Positions 8,361 to 17,880 are shown, numbered from the stretch's first letter. The stretch is 64,000 nt of DNA from Ochrobactrum chromiisoli (GCF_026241335.1 NZ_JAPHAV010000001.1:744001-808000), one strand, 5' to 3'. Translations and numbers: made by a program. Notes: generated from the letters alone by a model not told the origin.

Positions 8361-8972
8361 TTACGGATAAAGCCTGTCTTTGTTCCAGTCATCCCCCGGT
8401 GCAGATCGTGTAAACAAAACGCGGTCATGCAGGCGGAATGGCCGGTCATGCCAGAATTCGATGGACTGCGGACGAATACGAAAGCCGGACCAATGTTTCG
8501 GACGCGGGATCTCGCCAATGGCAAAACGCGCTGTGTATTCGGCAACTGCCTTTTCGAGCGCGAAGCGGCTTTCGAGCGGACGCGACTGCTTTGATGCCCA
8601 TGCGCCGATACGGCTGCCACGCGGCCGTGATGCATAATAGGCATCGGCTTCCGCGTCACTGACCTTTTCAACGGGGCCGCGCACCCGCACCTGACGGCGC
8701 AACGACTTCCAGTGAAAGCACATCGCGGCTTTTTCAGCAGAGAGAATTTCCTGCCCCTTGGCGCTTTCGTAATTGGTGTAGAAGACAAACCCTTGCTCAT
8801 CGAAATCCTTGAGCAGAACCATGCGCACATTTGGCAGGCCGTCCGGGTCTACGGTGGCGAGTGCAACGGCGTTGGGGTCGTTCAGTTCGGTTTTGGTGGC
8901 GTCATTGAGCCACGCGCCAAAAAGCCGGAACGGTTCGGAGCTGAGGGTGAAATCGTCGCTTGTGTCTGTCAT
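8361..8972 (-). CDS. pdxH: Pyridoxamine/pyridoxine 5'-phosphate oxidase, 203 aa
   Basis: FMN enzyme that makes pyridoxal 5'-phosphate. Typical segments are [22 protein letters not shown] (FMN contact, here about residues 34-55), [12 protein letters not shown], and [30 protein letters not shown] and the C-terminal RLYP are hallmarks of the PdxH C-terminal dimerisation region. Length and motif order are fully normal. Single gene, converging on ubiA. Confidence 0.96.
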   Translation of the reverse strand: MTDTSDDFTLSSEPFRLFGAWLNDATKTELNDPNAVALATVDPDGLPNVRMVLLKDFDEQGFVFYTNYESAKGQEILSAEKAAMCFHWKSLRRQVRVRGPVEKVSDAEADAYYASRPRGSRIGAWASKQSRPLESRFALEKAVAEYTARFAIGEIPRPKHWSGFRIRPQSIEFWHDRPFRLHDRVLFTRSAPGDDWNKDRLYP

Positions 8973-9185
8973 TTTCCGGCCATTTCAGGTGTTTTTAAAA
9001 TCTCGGAAGCGAACTTCTTCCATAATGCGCATTTTGTCCATGGCTTTGAACCGTTAAAGATATTCTTGGTAAGATTTTGGGCGTTGTCCTTCTATATCGA
9101 TTTGTTTACCTTGATCGCAAACCGCTTGTTAACTCAACATCCCCCATATTCATCACATCTTTAGGATGTATTTAAGGGAAGACCT

Positions 9186-9656
9186 TTGGCCGCTCGATCC
9201 GTCCGCCGAAAACTACGTGACGATTCTGCTTTTTCTGGCATGGGAATCATTCGCCATGCGGCTCTCGCTATGGTTGTTTTGTCTTTGGCAGGCTGTGCAA
9301 TGGGTGGCTTCAGCATCGAAAAAGCCGTTCCCGATTCTTCAACGATCACGGGGTCTATAAAAACACCGCACAAAGATGAAACGGATACTGGCAAACTCTC
9401 CGACCAGTCGACAATCAAGGGGATTGTTTCGGCCCTTAATTTTTCACAATGGGGCAAAAAGCCTGTGCCTTGGGTAAATCACGATACCGGCAGTCAGGGC
9501 ATGATTACGACGGTTGGCGAAACCAAGGTGAATGACACGTTGTGTCGTCAATTTGAAACCTCTCGCGAGGCTTTCGATGGAGTCTCTATTTATCGCGGAG
9601 AGACCTGTATGGAGCGCGGGGGCCAGTGGACCCTGACATCTTTTGCACCATTATAA
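9186..9656 (+). CDS. Lipoprotein with RT0821/Lpp0805-type surface-protein domain, 156 aa
   Basis: A lipobox LSLAGC (Cys at residue 37 from the TTG start) follows a hydrophobic segment, so the product is predicted to be a lipid-anchored envelope protein. The C-terminal about 60 residues carry paired cysteines (TLCRQFE and GETCMERGGQW) in the arrangement of the RT0821/Lpp0805 family, a 17-kDa-antigen-like domain. The TTG start has AAGGGAAG upstream; ATG at 9240 would give a cleaner signal peptide (MGIIRHAALAMVV) but has little Shine-Dalgarno match. No function is known for the family. Confidence 0.75.
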   Translation: MAARSVRRKLRDDSAFSGMGIIRHAALAMVVLSLAGCAMGGFSIEKAVPDSSTITGSIKTPHKDETDTGKLSDQSTIKGIVSALNFSQWGKKPVPWVNHDTGSQGMITTVGETKVNDTLCRQFETSREAFDGVSIYRGETCMERGGQWTLTSFAPL

Positions 9657-9772
9657 GCTTTTTGAGAATCGGTACGCTATAGCTCTGGAACTTTTCCGAC
9701 TTCGTGCGCATATTAAGTGCAACGAGTCTAACGGCTGAATATTCAGTCACTTTTCCTGAATGAGGATTATAT

Positions 9773-10708
9773 ATGCGCGATCCCTATAGCGTGTTGGGCG
9801 TCGCCAAAACGGCGAAGCCCGAAGAAATAAAATCGGCCTTCCGCAAGCTGGCCAAGAAATACCATCCTGATCAGAATCAGGATGACCCGAAGGCGCAGGA
9901 GCGCTTTGCGGAAATTAATCAGGCTTATGAAATTGTCGGCGACAAGGACAAGCGCGGCCAGTTTGACCGTGGCGAAATTGATGCGGAAGGCAAGCAGGCC
10001 TTTCAGGGCTTTAGCGGTCAGGGCGGATTTGGTGCGGGCGGCGATCCGTTCGCCGGTTTCCGCCAGCGCGGTGGTGCTGGCAATTTTGATTTCCGTGGTG
10101 CCGGCGGTGGAGCGCAGGGTGGCTTCGGCGGTGCAGAAGATATCTTGAACGATCTGTTCGGCGGTGGTTTTGGTGCCGGTCGCGGTGGTGCGCGCCAGCG
10201 CGGGCCAGTTAAGGGCAGTGATCTTTCGGCATCCATCCAGATTTCGCTGTCGCAGGCTGTGGGTGCGGAAAAGGTCGAGGCTGTCTTCCCCAATGGCAAA
10301 CACCTCAAGATCAAGCTGCCGCAATATGTCGAAGACGGACAGACTATCCGGCTCAAAGGGCAAGGCGAGCCCATTATGGGTGGCACCCCCGGCGACGCTC
10401 TGGTGACGATTCACTTCAAGCCCAGTTCGCGCTTCAGGCTTGAAGGCCGTGATGTGCATGTAGACCTGCCGGTGGATCTTGCGGATGCCGCCCTTGGTGG
10501 CAAGGCGGAAGTGGAAACGCTAAGCGGTCGTATTGCCGTTAAAGTGCCTGCATGGTCGAGTTCCGATAAGGTTCTGCGTCTCAAAGGCAAAGGCCTGCCG
10601 TTAAAAGCTGGCGGTCATGGCGATCTTTACGTTCACGTCCGCATCATGCTGCCGGAAGGCGGCGATGCTGCGCTGGAAGAGTTTCTCAAGAAACGTAAGG
10701 GCGACTAA
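9773..10708 (+). CDS. DnaJ-class co-chaperone without zinc finger (CbpA-like), 311 aa
   Basis: J domain at residues 1-70 with the HPD tripeptide (KYHPDQ), which stimulates DnaK ATPase. A Gly/Phe-rich linker (about 80-140, [17 protein letters not shown]) follows, then two beta-rich substrate-binding domains of DnaJ C-terminal type. The CxxCxGxG zinc repeats of true DnaJ are missing, which defines a class B/CbpA-type protein. ATG 9773 has GAGG 7 bases upstream. It stands alone ahead of fabI. Confidence 0.9.
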   Translation: MRDPYSVLGVAKTAKPEEIKSAFRKLAKKYHPDQNQDDPKAQERFAEINQAYEIVGDKDKRGQFDRGEIDAEGKQAFQGFSGQGGFGAGGDPFAGFRQRGGAGNFDFRGAGGGAQGGFGGAEDILNDLFGGGFGAGRGGARQRGPVKGSDLSASIQISLSQAVGAEKVEAVFPNGKHLKIKLPQYVEDGQTIRLKGQGEPIMGGTPGDALVTIHFKPSSRFRLEGRDVHVDLPVDLADAALGGKAEVETLSGRIAVKVPAWSSSDKVLRLKGKGLPLKAGGHGDLYVHVRIMLPEGGDAALEEFLKKRKGD

Positions 10709-10867
10709 AGAACTGTGCCCTCGCTCAACTGTAACCGGATCGCTGCACTGGGCGGCGATCCGTCGCTTGCATTTTATAATACCCGGCTTTTTATGCGCAA
10801 TTGCTTGAAGCCTGTGCAATGCTGTGCGATAGGGCATCTAGTTGATTATATTCTATGAGGACCCTTA

Positions 10868-11686
10868 ATGACCGCAAAGTCAGGTTTGTTGCAGGGCAAG
10901 CGCGGATTGATTCTGGGCGTAGCCAACAACCGTTCCATCGCCTGGGGGATTGCCAAGGCTGCTCGTGAAGCTGGTGCTGAACTCGCATTCACCTATCAGG
11001 GTGATGCGCTGAAGAAGCGCGTCGAGCCGCTGGCCGAAGAACTGGACGCTTTTATTGCGGGTCATTGCGATGTCGCTGACGGTGCAAGCATTGATGCTGT
11101 TTTTGAAGCGCTGGAACAGAAGTGGGGCAAGATCGATTTCGTTGTTCACGCGATTGGTTTTTCCGATAAGGATGAACTGACTGGTCGTTACGTCGACACG
11201 TCAGAGGCCAATTTCCAGAACACCATGTTGATTTCGGTTTATTCGCTGACTGCGATTTCGCGGCGTGCGGAAAAGCTGATGGCCGATGGCGGTTCGATTT
11301 TGACACTGACCTATTATGGCGCAGAAAAAGTTATGCCGAACTACAACGTCATGGGCGTTGCAAAGGCAGCTCTTGAAGCAAGTGTCAAATATCTGGCTGT
11401 TGATCTTGGACCGCAGAACATTCGCGTCAACGCGATTTCGGCAGGCCCGATCAAGACGCTGGCTGCATCCGGCATTGGTGACTTCCGCTACATTCTCAAG
11501 TGGAATGAATATAACGCGCCGCTGCGCCGCACGGTTACGATTGATGAAGTGGGCGATGTTGGCCTCTACTTCCTCTCCGATCTGTCACGTTCGGTTACGG
11601 GTGAAGTTCATCACGCCGACAGCGGCTATCATGTGATTGGCATGAAGGCGGTCGATGCGCCGGACATCTCGGTCGTCAAGGACTGA
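10868..11686 (+). CDS. fabI: Enoyl-[ACP] reductase (NADH), 272 aa
   Basis: Last step of each fatty-acid elongation cycle; the triclosan/diazaborine target family. A SDR-like nucleotide fold with the FabI-type start GKRGLILGVANNRSIAWGIA is present. The catalytic Tyr-Lys pair is in YNVMGVAKAALE, preceded by LTYYGAEKVMPNY, and SGIGDFRYIL covers the substrate. ATG 10868 has GAGGACC upstream. Rhizobiales often have two FabI paralogues; this one keeps all catalytic residues. A strong terminator follows. Confidence 0.95.
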   Translation: MTAKSGLLQGKRGLILGVANNRSIAWGIAKAAREAGAELAFTYQGDALKKRVEPLAEELDAFIAGHCDVADGASIDAVFEALEQKWGKIDFVVHAIGFSDKDELTGRYVDTSEANFQNTMLISVYSLTAISRRAEKLMADGGSILTLTYYGAEKVMPNYNVMGVAKAALEASVKYLAVDLGPQNIRVNAISAGPIKTLAASGIGDFRYILKWNEYNAPLRRTVTIDEVGDVGLYFLSDLSRSVTGEVHHADSGYHVIGMKAVDAPDISVVKD

Positions 11687-11700
11687 GGCTGAAAATACAA

Positions 11701-11735
11701 AATCCCGAAAAGTCGACCGACTTTTCGGGATTTTC
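11701..11735 (+). terminator. Rho-independent terminator after fabI
   Basis: AATCCCGAAAAGTCG pairs perfectly with CGACTTTTCGGGATT (15 bp, AC at the turn), and TTTTC follows. Confidence 0.85.
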
Positions 11736-11797
11736 TTTGTCTTGCCGGTCGCGGTAAGGTTATGCAGAATAAGCTTATGGGTAATTGAGGTAAGGCT

Positions 11798-12388
11798 TTG
11801 GCTCGGGAGATCATCTACTTTTCGCGGCACGGTGAAACCGACTGGAATGTCTCGCAGCGCATTCAGGGGCAGCTTGATATCGACATCAATGCCCATGGTC
11901 GCTCGCAGGCCGATCGGAACGGCGATATGCTGAAATCACTGATCGGTGATGGCGCTGGTTATGATTTCGTTGCAAGCCCATTGCGCCGAACCCGCGAGAC
12001 CATGGAGCGCATTCGTTCGCGCATGGACCTCGACCCTTATGATTTCCGGACCGATCCGCAGCTTATGGAAGTCAATTTCGGAGACTGGCAGGGCTTCATG
12101 ATAGAAGACATTGCCAAAGAGCGCGAAGATCTCGTGCAGGCACGCGCGCGCGACAAGTGGAATTTTATCCCGCCCGGTGAAGCCGCTGAAAGCTATATGC
12201 GGCTGTCGCAGCGCATTGGTCGCTGGGTTGAAGCGGTTGAATGGCCAACCGTCTGCGTGACGCATGGCGGTTGCATGCGCACACTGTTTTATCTTTATGG
12301 CGATATGGATGGTCACGCCGCTGCCAATCTCTCAATTCCGCAGGACAAAATCCTGAAGTTTGAAAGTGGTAAGCTGGCGTGGATATAA
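11798..12388 (+). CDS. Histidine phosphatase family protein (phosphoglycerate-mutase-like), 196 aa
   Basis: The RHGETDWN motif (residues 10-17) carries the phospho-accepting His. SPLRRTRETMERI and VTHGGCMRTL supply the remaining catalytic Arg and His. The length matches cofactor-dependent PGM superfamily phosphatases of the GpmB/CobC type rather than glycolytic GpmA. The substrate is not evident. Start is TTG 11798 with GAGGTAAGG upstream; no better in-frame ATG is near. Confidence 0.88.
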   Translation: MAREIIYFSRHGETDWNVSQRIQGQLDIDINAHGRSQADRNGDMLKSLIGDGAGYDFVASPLRRTRETMERIRSRMDLDPYDFRTDPQLMEVNFGDWQGFMIEDIAKEREDLVQARARDKWNFIPPGEAAESYMRLSQRIGRWVEAVEWPTVCVTHGGCMRTLFYLYGDMDGHAAANLSIPQDKILKFESGKLAWI

Positions 12389-12389
12389 A

Positions 12390-12411
12390 GACTGGCCTTT
12401 TCAGGCCAGTC
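12390..12411. terminator. Hairpin between converging phosphatase and CLC genes
   Basis: GACTGGCCT / AGGCCAGTC with a 4-base loop. The stop codon of the CLC gene (12401-12403) lies inside it. There is no T run, so its strength as a terminator is uncertain. Confidence 0.45.
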
Positions 12412-13756
12412 CGGTACGTGATTCGCTGGATTTTTCTTTTCGCTGAATACCCGCCTGTGCCAATGTGCGGTCAAGCAATTGTTCGTAGATCGGTTTCCCG
12501 CCAATCCACTGCGCGATCAGATTGGCCGTAAGACAGGTCGCAATCAACGGCATGGTCATGCCATAAGCGCCGGTCAGTTCAAGGGTCAGTGCAACGCCGA
12601 CGACAGGCGCGCGCACCGATGCAGTGAACAGACCGCCCATGGCGGCGATGGCAAAGGCCAGCGGCACTGTGCCGCCCTGCGGAATTACAAGATCGATCAC
12701 ACCGGCGAATGCCAGCCCGACACAGGTGGCAAGGGTGAGCATAGGCGCAAAAATTCCGCCCGGCACACCGCTTGAATAGCTGCCAACCATGGTAAAATAG
12801 CGAATAAACGCCAATGCCAGCAAAAGCATCAGCCCGGTCTTCTGATGCGCAAGCTCCATGATGATGTGTTCACCGCCTGTTACCGAATAGGGCAGGAGAA
12901 CAAACAATGCCCCCACACTCAGCCCGATGAGCGCCGGATAAAGATAGGGTACGCGTTTGTGCATTGCGGCTGCAAACTCCACAGCCCACATGATGCCGCC
13001 ATTCAGCGCCACGCCGACAACGGCCAAGATGCAGCCAAGCGCGACGAAAGCCGGCAGCAACTCCAGCGATGCCTGAACATCCGGCATTGACATGTCTGGT
13101 GCCGTGCCGCCGATGATCTGTGTCATGACGGTTGCAAGCAAAGCGGCTGCGATGATGCCCATATAGGTGCGGAATGTGTAGGGAAACTGCTTGTGTGTTT
13201 CCTCGACAATGAAAAGGATAGCGGCCAGCGGCGCATTGAAAGCGCAGGCAAGACCGGCTGCGGCACCGGCCGCCAGAATGCCACGTTTTTCTGTCTCGCT
13301 GACTTTGAAAAAGTCGGTAATCGCCGCACCAAGCGACGCACCGATATGGATGGTTGGTCCTTCGCGACCAAGCACCAGCCCCGATGAAATCGAGGTAACA
13401 CCCATCAGAAATTTGACCGGCAAAACGCGCCGCCAGCGCACGTCACGCAGCCCCTCCATCGCGCCTTCTATTTCCTGCACGCCGCTGCCACCTGCTTCAG
13501 GTGCGAAACGCCGTGTTATGAAGGCAGCAAAAACCGTGCAGCACATCGTTATCAATGCGGCAATGATCACGAGTGGAGCGCCACTGAAATATACACTGAC
13601 TTTCTGTGGCCATGTCATCAATGTGTCGATGATCAGATGAAAGTAAGATCCGACCGTGCCAGTGAGTATGCCGGTGATGGCAGCAAAGAAAACATATCGC
13701 GCTTGCGCGGATCGATTGCCTGGCCTGTCGAGTGACTTTATCGGATCATCCATCAA
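12401..13756 (-). CDS. CLC-family chloride channel/antiporter, 451 aa
   Basis: Integral membrane protein of about ten hydrophobic helices. The three ion-path signatures are visible: GSGVQEIEG (GSGIP-type), GREGPTIHIGAS with the gating Glu, and GVPGGIFAP. The gating Glu in GREGP is kept, which is compatible with H+/Cl- exchange. The C-terminus lacks CBS domains, as in ClcA-type proteins. Possible roles are acid resistance or charge balance. It is divergent from the Xre/RES pair. Confidence 0.92.
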   Translation of the reverse strand: MMDDPIKSLDRPGNRSAQARYVFFAAITGILTGTVGSYFHLIIDTLMTWPQKVSVYFSGAPLVIIAALITMCCTVFAAFITRRFAPEAGGSGVQEIEGAMEGLRDVRWRRVLPVKFLMGVTSISSGLVLGREGPTIHIGASLGAAITDFFKVSETEKRGILAAGAAAGLACAFNAPLAAILFIVEETHKQFPYTFRTYMGIIAAALLATVMTQIIGGTAPDMSMPDVQASLELLPAFVALGCILAVVGVALNGGIMWAVEFAAAMHKRVPYLYPALIGLSVGALFVLLPYSVTGGEHIIMELAHQKTGLMLLLALAFIRYFTMVGSYSSGVPGGIFAPMLTLATCVGLAFAGVIDLVIPQGGTVPLAFAIAAMGGLFTASVRAPVVGVALTLELTGAYGMTMPLIATCLTANLIAQWIGGKPIYEQLLDRTLAQAGIQRKEKSSESRTGLA

Positions 13757-13880
13757 AAACCGCTCCGTAACGCAATATTCGGGCCGATCAGAATGATTTT
13801 TCCCACGCTGCCCCTGTTTGTCGAAACAACCAGACTCGCCTTTGAATGTCTAGCTTGCGGCGACAAGCCTTGCGAACAAT

Positions 13881-13922
13881 TTGCCATTTGGCATGAGTAT
13901 GTTATATTTTTGCCATAAGGAG
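13881..13922 (+). promoter_or_regulatory. Promoter and likely operator of the Xre/RES toxin-antitoxin genes
   Basis: TTGCCA (-35, 13881-13886), 16-base spacer, TATATT (-10, 13903-13908). The -35 box lies inside the perfect palindrome TGCCA-TT-TGGCA (13882-13893), and a third TGCCA half-site is at 13911-13915 just after the -10. AAGGAG at 13917-13922 is the ribosome site. Half-sites flanking both promoter boxes fit autorepression by the antitoxin; that is inference. Confidence 0.55.
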
Positions 13923-13930
13923 ATTGCGCG

Positions 13931-14344
13931 ATGGAGCTTCATCCAATCAGCATAACGCCTGCGAGTGGGTTTACGGCGACAATAACCGACGAAGAAGCGA
14001 GCGCATTGGCCCGCACAACGGTCAATTTGTTCAAGGCTTGGAAGCTCTCGGATAGCGAAGCCTGCACGCTTTTGGGCGATATGTCGCCGCGCACTTGGGC
14101 ACGCTGGAAAGAAGGCAGCATAGGTCGCATCGACCGGGATTTGCGGATGCGTATGGCGCATTTGATGGGTATTCATAAGGGCTTGCGCTATCTGTTCCGC
14201 GATACTGCGCGCGGTTATGCATGGATCAGAAAATCCAACGCCGCTTTCGGTGGTTTATCGGCGCTTGACTTGATGCTGCGCGGTGAAATTTCTGATTTGG
14301 CAACCCTTCGCGAGTGGCTGAATGCGGAGCGTGGCGCATGGTAA
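13931..14344 (+). CDS. Xre/MbcA/ParS-type antitoxin of a RES toxin, 137 aa
   Basis: Residues about 25-75 form an Xre-like helix-turn-helix (KLSDSEACTLLGDMSPRTWARWKEG). The C-terminal part holds the toxin-binding ParS/MbcA region, typified by LMGIHKGLRYLF and NAAFGGLSALDLMLRGE, ending in LREWL. These antitoxins bind and block RES-domain toxins and repress their own promoter. It starts 8 bases after AAGGAG and its last 7 bases overlap the toxin gene start, a layout typical of translational coupling. Confidence 0.9.
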   Translation: MELHPISITPASGFTATITDEEASALARTTVNLFKAWKLSDSEACTLLGDMSPRTWARWKEGSIGRIDRDLRMRMAHLMGIHKGLRYLFRDTARGYAWIRKSNAAFGGLSALDLMLRGEISDLATLREWLNAERGAW

Positions 14345-15036
14345 GCGGACTGGCTCGGAGACGCCATGTTCACTGGCCGCAAACTTTTCGCATCATCCGC
14401 TCCATTCATCCGCCCATTGATTTGTTTGAAGATATCGCTGACCCCCGTGACTGGGAGGCACTTGCCTCCGTTGAGGCAAAAACCAATCCGCGTATTCGTT
14501 TTGAGATTGGCGATCTCGGTAAAGTTCCGGCTGACCGGCGCGTTTCGGGTCAGGGTGCAACCTATGTGATGGCACCCTTTGTGCATTGCTCGACAGACCG
14601 TCCGGGGCGTTTTAGTGATGGCAGCTACGGAATTTATTATGCTGCTGATCGTGAAGAGGTGGCGGTCGCTGAGACCATTCATCATCATGAAAAATTCATG
14701 CGCGCCACCAATGAAGAACCCGGATGGACATCGGATTTTCGGGTGCTGATTGGCAGTGTCGAGCGGGAACTGGACGATGTGAGCAACGTGCCGGGCGTGC
14801 TCGATCCTGTTGATTATACGGCTTCACATGTCGAGGGGAGGGAACTGCGCGCACTTGGAAGTCATGGGCTTTTATGGCCAAGCGTGCGGATGCGTGGTGG
14901 CCAATGTATCGGCATTTTCTGGCCGAATGTTATAACAATTCCGGTTCAGGGGCGGCATTACAGCTATCACTGGGATGGAACCCGTGTCGATTTTGTTCGC
15001 CAATACGACACGGGAAAAGTGCTTGCCGTAAACTGA
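14338..15036 (+). CDS. RES-domain toxin (NAD+-degrading type), 232 aa
   Basis: RES domain with its ordered polar residues: an Arg-rich entry region, GIYYAADREEVAVAETIHHH in the middle (Tyr and Glu of the R-E-S triad) and HGLLWPSVR with the Ser near residue 181. Characterised RES toxins (MbcT and relatives) degrade NAD+ and halt growth unless the Xre partner is present. The frame is open 8 codons upstream, but ATG 14338 overlaps the antitoxin stop (ATGGTAA) and is the expected coupled start. No key residue is visibly missing, so the pair looks functional. Confidence 0.88.
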   Translation: MVSGLARRRHVHWPQTFRIIRSIHPPIDLFEDIADPRDWEALASVEAKTNPRIRFEIGDLGKVPADRRVSGQGATYVMAPFVHCSTDRPGRFSDGSYGIYYAADREEVAVAETIHHHEKFMRATNEEPGWTSDFRVLIGSVERELDDVSNVPGVLDPVDYTASHVEGRELRALGSHGLLWPSVRMRGGQCIGIFWPNVITIPVQGRHYSYHWDGTRVDFVRQYDTGKVLAVN

Positions 15037-15039
15037 CGT

Positions 15040-15291
15040 TTACGGGGCTTCCTGAATATCTGTGATGAAGCGCGTATCGTCCGCTTCATCGTAGAGGATG
15101 ATAACCTTCATGCCTTTGGAAATAACGGAATAATCGAACTCGCCGGGCAATTTATAGATTTTGCCGTCATCGAGCGTGATTGTTTCCTGATCCTTGTTGA
15201 TGCCGGTGATCTTGCCCTCAACGTCATCCGCCATGGCGACGGTTGAAAAGACCGAGGCAATGATGAAGATCAGTCCCACTAGGTAATGCAT
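15040..15291 (-). CDS. DUF1344 small periplasmic protein, 83 aa
   Basis: A signal peptide (MHYLVGLIFIIASVFSTVAMA) is followed by a mature region of about 60 residues matching DUF1344, with GKITGINKDQETITLDDGK, KLPGEFD and GMKVIILYD. Such proteins are common in Rhizobiales with no known function; the fold is probably a small beta barrel. The frame has an ATG three codons earlier, but GGAGG abuts that codon directly, whereas it stands 9 bases before the ATG at 15291. That decides the start. It converges on the RES gene with 3 bases between. Confidence 0.8.
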   Translation of the reverse strand: MHYLVGLIFIIASVFSTVAMADDVEGKITGINKDQETITLDDGKIYKLPGEFDYSVISKGMKVIILYDEADDTRFITDIQEAP

Positions 15292-15559
15292 GGGTGTCAT
15301 CCTCCTTAACTGTGTGCCTGCCAGCCGGTGACTGATTCGACACGATTTGCGTTTGCGCGATGGGGAGTTCGCAATGTGTTTCCTGAGGGCAATTTAGCCC
15401 ATGGAATGTGTCAAAAAGAATGCCTTATAGAGATGATCCGAAGGAAATTTTGCGATCTCGACAGAGGTATTGCGAGCTATAATTTGACGGTGACGGAAAA
15501 GGCCAATAAAACCGCCCCATATCTTGCCGGAAAAGGCGCTCCGTAGTCAGGCTCAGCTC

Positions 15560-16654
15560 ATGTCTCATAACAGTTTCGGTCATCTGTTTCGCGTAACAAC
15601 CTGGGGCGAGAGCCATGGTATCGCACTGGGTTGCGTGGTGGATGGTTGCCCTCCCGGCATTACCTTTACCGAAGCCGAAATTCAGTCCTATCTCGACAAG
15701 CGCAAGCCCGGACAGTCAAAATATACGACCCAGCGCCGCGAGCCCGATCAGGTGCGCGTGCTGTCGGGCGTGCTTTTGGGCGATGACGGCGTCACCATGA
15801 CCACGACCGGTACGCCGATTTCGATGATGATCGAAAACACCGATCAGCGTTCCAAGGATTATGGCGATATTGCTAAACAGTATCGTCCGGGCCACGCCGA
15901 CTATGCCTATGACGTGAAATATGGCATTCGCGATTATCGCGGTGGTGGCCGTTCTTCGGCACGAGAAACCGCAGCCCGCGTTGCAGCCGGTGCCATTGCG
16001 CGCAAAGTCGTTCCGGGCTTGCAGGTGCGTGGTGCTCTGGTCTCGATGGGTGTCCATGACATTGACCGCTCCCGCTGGGACTGGAACGAAGTCGATAACA
16101 ACCCATTCTTCACGCCTGATGCGGGCTCGGTTGACGTATTCGCAGACTATCTGGATGGCATCCGTAAGAACGGCTCTTCGATCGGCGCGATCATCGAAAT
16201 CGTCGCAGAAGGCGTTCCAGCGGGTATCGGCGCGCCGATTTACGGCAAACTCGATCAGGATATTGCGAGCTATCTCATGTCGATCAATGCCGTGAAGGGC
16301 GTTGAAATTGGCAATGGTTTTGAGGCGGCACGTCTCACCGGCGAAGACAATGCCGACGAAATGCGTATTGGCAATGATGGGCAGCCGGTTTTCCTGTCCA
16401 ACCATGCCGGTGGTGTACTGGGTGGCATCGCAACGGGTGCGCCTGTCGTTTCGCGCTTCGCAGTCAAACCAACATCGTCGATTCTCACACCGCGCAAGTC
16501 CATTGATGCTGAGGGCAAGGAAGTGGACGTTATGACCAAGGGCCGTCATGATCCGTGCGTGGGTATTCGTGCTGTGCCGATTGGCGAAGCGATGGTCGCC
16601 TGTGCGATTGCCGATCATTATCTGCGCCATCGTGGACAGACAGGACGCGTATAA
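15560..16654 (+). CDS. aroC: Chorismate synthase, 364 aa
   Basis: Final step of the shikimate pathway: 5-enolpyruvylshikimate 3-phosphate to chorismate, using reduced FMN. Family signatures are [18 protein letters not shown] near the start, [34 protein letters not shown], and [16 protein letters not shown] near the end. The open frame extends 12 codons upstream; [10 protein letters not shown] is the conserved N-terminus and is chosen. Full length and intact. ribB follows 74 bases later on the same strand. Confidence 0.97.
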   Translation: MSHNSFGHLFRVTTWGESHGIALGCVVDGCPPGITFTEAEIQSYLDKRKPGQSKYTTQRREPDQVRVLSGVLLGDDGVTMTTTGTPISMMIENTDQRSKDYGDIAKQYRPGHADYAYDVKYGIRDYRGGGRSSARETAARVAAGAIARKVVPGLQVRGALVSMGVHDIDRSRWDWNEVDNNPFFTPDAGSVDVFADYLDGIRKNGSSIGAIIEIVAEGVPAGIGAPIYGKLDQDIASYLMSINAVKGVEIGNGFEAARLTGEDNADEMRIGNDGQPVFLSNHAGGVLGGIATGAPVVSRFAVKPTSSILTPRKSIDAEGKEVDVMTKGRHDPCVGIRAVPIGEAMVACAIADHYLRHRGQTGRV

Positions 16655-16728
16655 CATATTGAAAGTTCAGTTTCAGAAACTGAGGGCCGGTTTTCGACTG
16701 AAGCTGTGGTACAACCATTGAGGCTGAA

Positions 16729-17844
16729 ATGAGCTATAATCAGAAACAGGTCGTTGATGCGCTGCGCGCTTTCGAGCGTGGTGAAATCGTTGTGGTCATG
16801 GATGATGACGGACGTGAGAACGAGGGCGATCTGATCGTCGCTGCCGTTCACTGTACGCCGGAAAAAATGGCGTTCATCGTGCGCTATACGTCGGGGATCG
16901 TCTGCACGCCCATGACGCGCGATGAAGCAAAGCGCCTCAATCTGGCGCCAATGGTTGCAGAAAACGAATCCGCCCACACGACCGCTTTCACAGTCACAGT
17001 CGATTATCGTCACGGCACCACCACCGGCATTTCTGCCGAAGATCGCACGCTCACTGTGCGCAATCTGGCAAATCCGAATGCCGGTGCTTCCGACTTCGTG
17101 CGTCCTGGCCATATTTTCCCGCTGATTGCGCGCGAGGGCGGTGTGTTGATGCGCTCCGGTCATACCGAAGCAGCTGTTGATCTCTGCAAGCTTGCAAACC
17201 TGCCGCCAATTGGCGTGATCTGCGAGCTGATCAATGATAATGGCACGGTCATGCGCGGCCCTGACGTGAAGGCTTTTGCCGAACAGCATAATCTGCATCG
17301 CGTGACGGTTGCGGACCTTATCGCCTATCGCCAGCGCAAAGAAACGTTGGTGAAGCGTATCGGCGATGCAGCGATCAAAACCTGTGCTGGTCCGGCGCAT
17401 GCTTATACTTATGAGCTGCCATGGGAGCCGATGCAGCATGTCGCGGTTGTGTTTGGTGATATTCGTGATGGCGAAGAGGTGCCGGTGCGTCTGCACCGCG
17501 AAGACGTGCTCAATGACGTGTTTGGCAGCAGCGGTAACAATCTTGATGAGATCATGAAGCGCATGGGCAAGGAAGGCCGCGGCGTTCTGGTCTACCTGCG
17601 CGAAGGTTCGGTCGGTGTGCGTGCCGATCACCGCGATGCGCGTGCGCGCGAAGCTTTGCTTGGCGAACACGAGGCGCATGCCGAAGCGGTAGCGCGCGAA
17701 GAAGAGTGGCGTCAGATTGGTCTCGGCGCGCAGATTCTCAAGGATCTCGGCATTACATCAATTGTGCTGCTGGCATCGCGTGAGCGTCACTATGTCGGTC
17801 TCGAAGGTTTTGGTATCAACATCGCACGAACAGAGATTATCTGA
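16729..17844 (+). CDS. ribB: 3,4-dihydroxy-2-butanone 4-phosphate synthase with degenerate GTP cyclohydrolase II-like domain (RibBX type), 371 aa
   Basis: Residues about 1-205 form an intact RibB domain: DDDGRENEGD binds Mg, and YTSGIVCTPM, HTTAFTVTVD and GHTEAAVDLCKLA follow. It converts ribulose 5-phosphate to the four-carbon riboflavin precursor. The remaining about 160 residues align with GTP cyclohydrolase II, but the zinc site CLTGDVFGSxRCDC is replaced by REDVLNDVFGSSGNNLD with no cysteine left, so cyclohydrolase activity is not expected. This is the RibBX variant described in Proteobacteria. No FMN-riboswitch-like structure is evident in the 74-base leader. Confidence 0.93.
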   Translation: MSYNQKQVVDALRAFERGEIVVVMDDDGRENEGDLIVAAVHCTPEKMAFIVRYTSGIVCTPMTRDEAKRLNLAPMVAENESAHTTAFTVTVDYRHGTTTGISAEDRTLTVRNLANPNAGASDFVRPGHIFPLIAREGGVLMRSGHTEAAVDLCKLANLPPIGVICELINDNGTVMRGPDVKAFAEQHNLHRVTVADLIAYRQRKETLVKRIGDAAIKTCAGPAHAYTYELPWEPMQHVAVVFGDIRDGEEVPVRLHREDVLNDVFGSSGNNLDEIMKRMGKEGRGVLVYLREGSVGVRADHRDARAREALLGEHEAHAEAVAREEEWRQIGLGAQILKDLGITSIVLLASRERHYVGLEGFGINIARTEII

Positions 17845-17880
17845 CACAGATATGTCGATGAAAGATGCTACAGGGGCGCT

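Noticed and set aside
10730-10765. Hairpin CGGATCGC/GCGATCCG after the DnaJ-like gene as a terminator
   Set aside because: The stem is short with a large loop and no T run follows.
16655-16728. Possible FMN riboswitch before ribB
   Set aside because: Only 74 bases and one 6-bp hairpin (CAGTTT/AAACTG); none of the conserved FMN-aptamer stems are seen.
15657-17679. Long minus-strand frames antisense to aroC and ribB
   Set aside because: They are shadows of well-supported genes without ribosome sites or domains.
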